Origin: Marthasterias glacialis
Taxonomy: Eukaryota > Echinodermata > Asteroidea > Forcipulatida > Asteriidae
Assembly: GCA_911728455.2 (NCBI GenBank)
Contig: OU452229.1
Span: 2,485,001 to 2,549,000, forward strand
DNA length: 64,000 bases
Direction of reading: 5' to 3'
The stretch's first letter is position 1, and the number at the start of each line of letters is the position of its first letter. Shown one piece after another: positions 62,346-64,000 of the stretch. The notes below the pieces were generated by a model that was not told the origin of the DNA, did no database searches, and worked only from the letters and a program-made list of their open reading frames with translations. The position numbers and the translations under genes were made by a program.

Positions 62346-64000
62346 GTCCGGTTTTGACCGGAAGTAACAAATTTGGTCTTCTACTTGTAAATATCTAACT
62401 ATGCGTGAAGTCTAGAGGTTGTGTAAACTTGGAAATTAAGTTTTCGTTGTGGACAAGCGAAAAAGACAGCTTAAAAAGATTATTGCATTTCTAGCATTTA
62501 AAAAATGCTTCGTCAATAAAATCAAGAGGTATAATGTTGTCTTAATTTTGTGTTCCTTATGAAAAATTTCAGTCATTCAAGGATGGAGTATTCTACCAAA
62601 ATGCATTATTAACAATTTTGTTTGTTTGTAGAAAACTGTAATATAATTTTTGTTGCATGCAAGTCAGCACTTCGTGCTGAGTATATACAAAAATATATAT
62701 TACAAAATAATCATGTCTTCTTACAGGTGGTGTTGATTTGCGATTATTAAATATAATTTAAAACCAAACAAACTTTTGTATTTCACGTTTCAGTTTCCTT
62801 CGTTGTTATAAGGTCTATGTAGACGTATAGAGAGTCCGAAAAGTTACCTACAATTTATCAAGTTGATTCAGAAGCACAGTACTTTTTCCTGGGCCTATAG
62901 GTAAAAACGCATATTATTGTTTACCGAAACCTGTGTTAAGGAGTGGGTCAAAAGGGGATGCACCATTTTTTCTAAAGGGGGGGGGGGGTGGCACTTTTGG
63001 CCACTTACAATCGTAATTTCTGTTTGTTCTTTTCATGAACAAGCCCTTTTCAGCACTCTTGTTATTCCGTTGACTATACTTTAGTCTATTACTGTATTAT
63101 GAATTTGTCACTAAACTTGTCGAAAACGTTCGTGTGGGCGCGCGCCGCTTGCGTCACGTGTATTTCTGAAGAAAAACCCCCATTAGTCTGATGGTTTATA
63201 AATGCGATCATATCTGTGGAACTCCTTGAAGTACAAAATATTTCCAAACAGTATACTTATCGTGAATATCTACGGTACTTCTTTATGTTGTCTACTTTAT
63301 TTATCAATTGGGAAACATTTTGACACGTCATTTCGGGGGTTTATACGTCCAGCATTGGGCAATTTTGTATTTAGAAATTCTAAGGTGTACCTGATTTAGC
63401 CGCACGATTGCGTTAAAAAAAACACACATTATTTTATTAACCCGACGGCCGATTGCTTAGTCCAAAACAGATTTTGGAAGTGTGCATCCTTCCCTACAAA
63501 GTGCTGTCACAAGTTTTGTAATTGGACAAACTTTAACCGCGTCTTTTTTCAGCTGAACTTTAGACCAATGAAACGTTAACAAGAAAAAGAAACGTTGCTT
63601 ATAGCGTGTTTTTCACAAGATTCAACTGCGTGCAAATCTCTGACAACAAAACAACTTTCTAAAACGGTAAGGTTATACACTTTGTGGTAGATGTACCAAG
63701 CAAATTATACTGATACTGAACTTGCACCACATTTTCAGCAAAATGGTAGATTTTAAAATTTGTCACAAGAGGGCGCTGTTGAAGACGATGGTGTTATTAC
63801 TCTCATAACTGTAAAGACAAGGGGGTCAAACGTTATTTCATACACAGAGACCATGTCCAAATGCCAGTTCATAATGTCACGTCCAAAACGAGGTCCAGGA
63901 ACATTTTTGAGGCTCAAGTATACACCAAGTTTCAAGGTTCAATATAATTTCAATCTTGAGTCATCTTTAGGTGAAGAGTTTGGGCGGAATAAAACAGTGA
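62346..64000. other. Right edge, no gene recognised
   Basis: AT-rich; G run at 62978-62989. CACAAGAGGGCGCTGTTG near 63766 resembles a CTCF core weakly. Could be the first intron of the P2X7-like gene. Confidence 0.35.

Overview
This is a eukaryotic, intron-rich, AT-rich animal window with no bacterial features. Two multi-exon plus-strand genes, class II tRNA-headed SINEs, Penelope-like elements, decayed non-LTR retrotransposons and many small inverted-repeat elements suggest an invertebrate deuterostome. My best guess is an echinoderm, but that rests on general repeat style and is not proven.

Layout. (1) 1-11591: the 3' part of a poly(rC)-binding protein (PCBP) gene. Eight exons run from mid KH2 through KH3 to the stop codon; the 5' part lies left of the window. 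(2) About 11.6-30.6 kb: the PCBP 3' UTR and then intergenic DNA with no protein gene I can support. It is filled with small palindromic elements, SINEs and one LINE relic. (3) 30770-59778: a complete SLC5-family sodium-coupled solute transporter gene, SMCT/SLC5A8-like. It has one shared 14-exon body (40340-59778) and three intact alternative copies of the first coding exon (30770, 34483, 38650). (4) 59.8-64 kb: a LINE tail, the first coding exon of a P2X7-like intracellular-domain protein with an apparent frameshift (61229-61541), and another LINE relic.

Highlights. The three SLC5 first exons all end in a non-canonical GC splice donor (GAG|GCAAGT). They differ from each other almost only in one stretch, the helix 2 to helix 3 region, where the family binds sodium and substrate. 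This looks like an alternative-first-exon cassette giving transporters that share one body. The cassette is interspersed with unusual DNA: a 660-bp foldback element whose arms are arrays of a self-complementary 14-mer and which has a visible target duplication; two oppositely oriented arrays of a ~53-bp unit built on GACGCCAATATTGGCGTC; and a Penelope-type, hammerhead-like arm directly upstream of copy 3.

At least a dozen mobile-element families recur. One carries paired inverted CTCF-like motifs, one carries YY1-like plus CRE-like motifs, and one appears to supply the splice donor of SLC5 exon 14. All exon calls are by-eye translations checked for reading phase and splice sites. Repeat boundaries are by-eye alignments, usually good to a few bases at the inverted termini.
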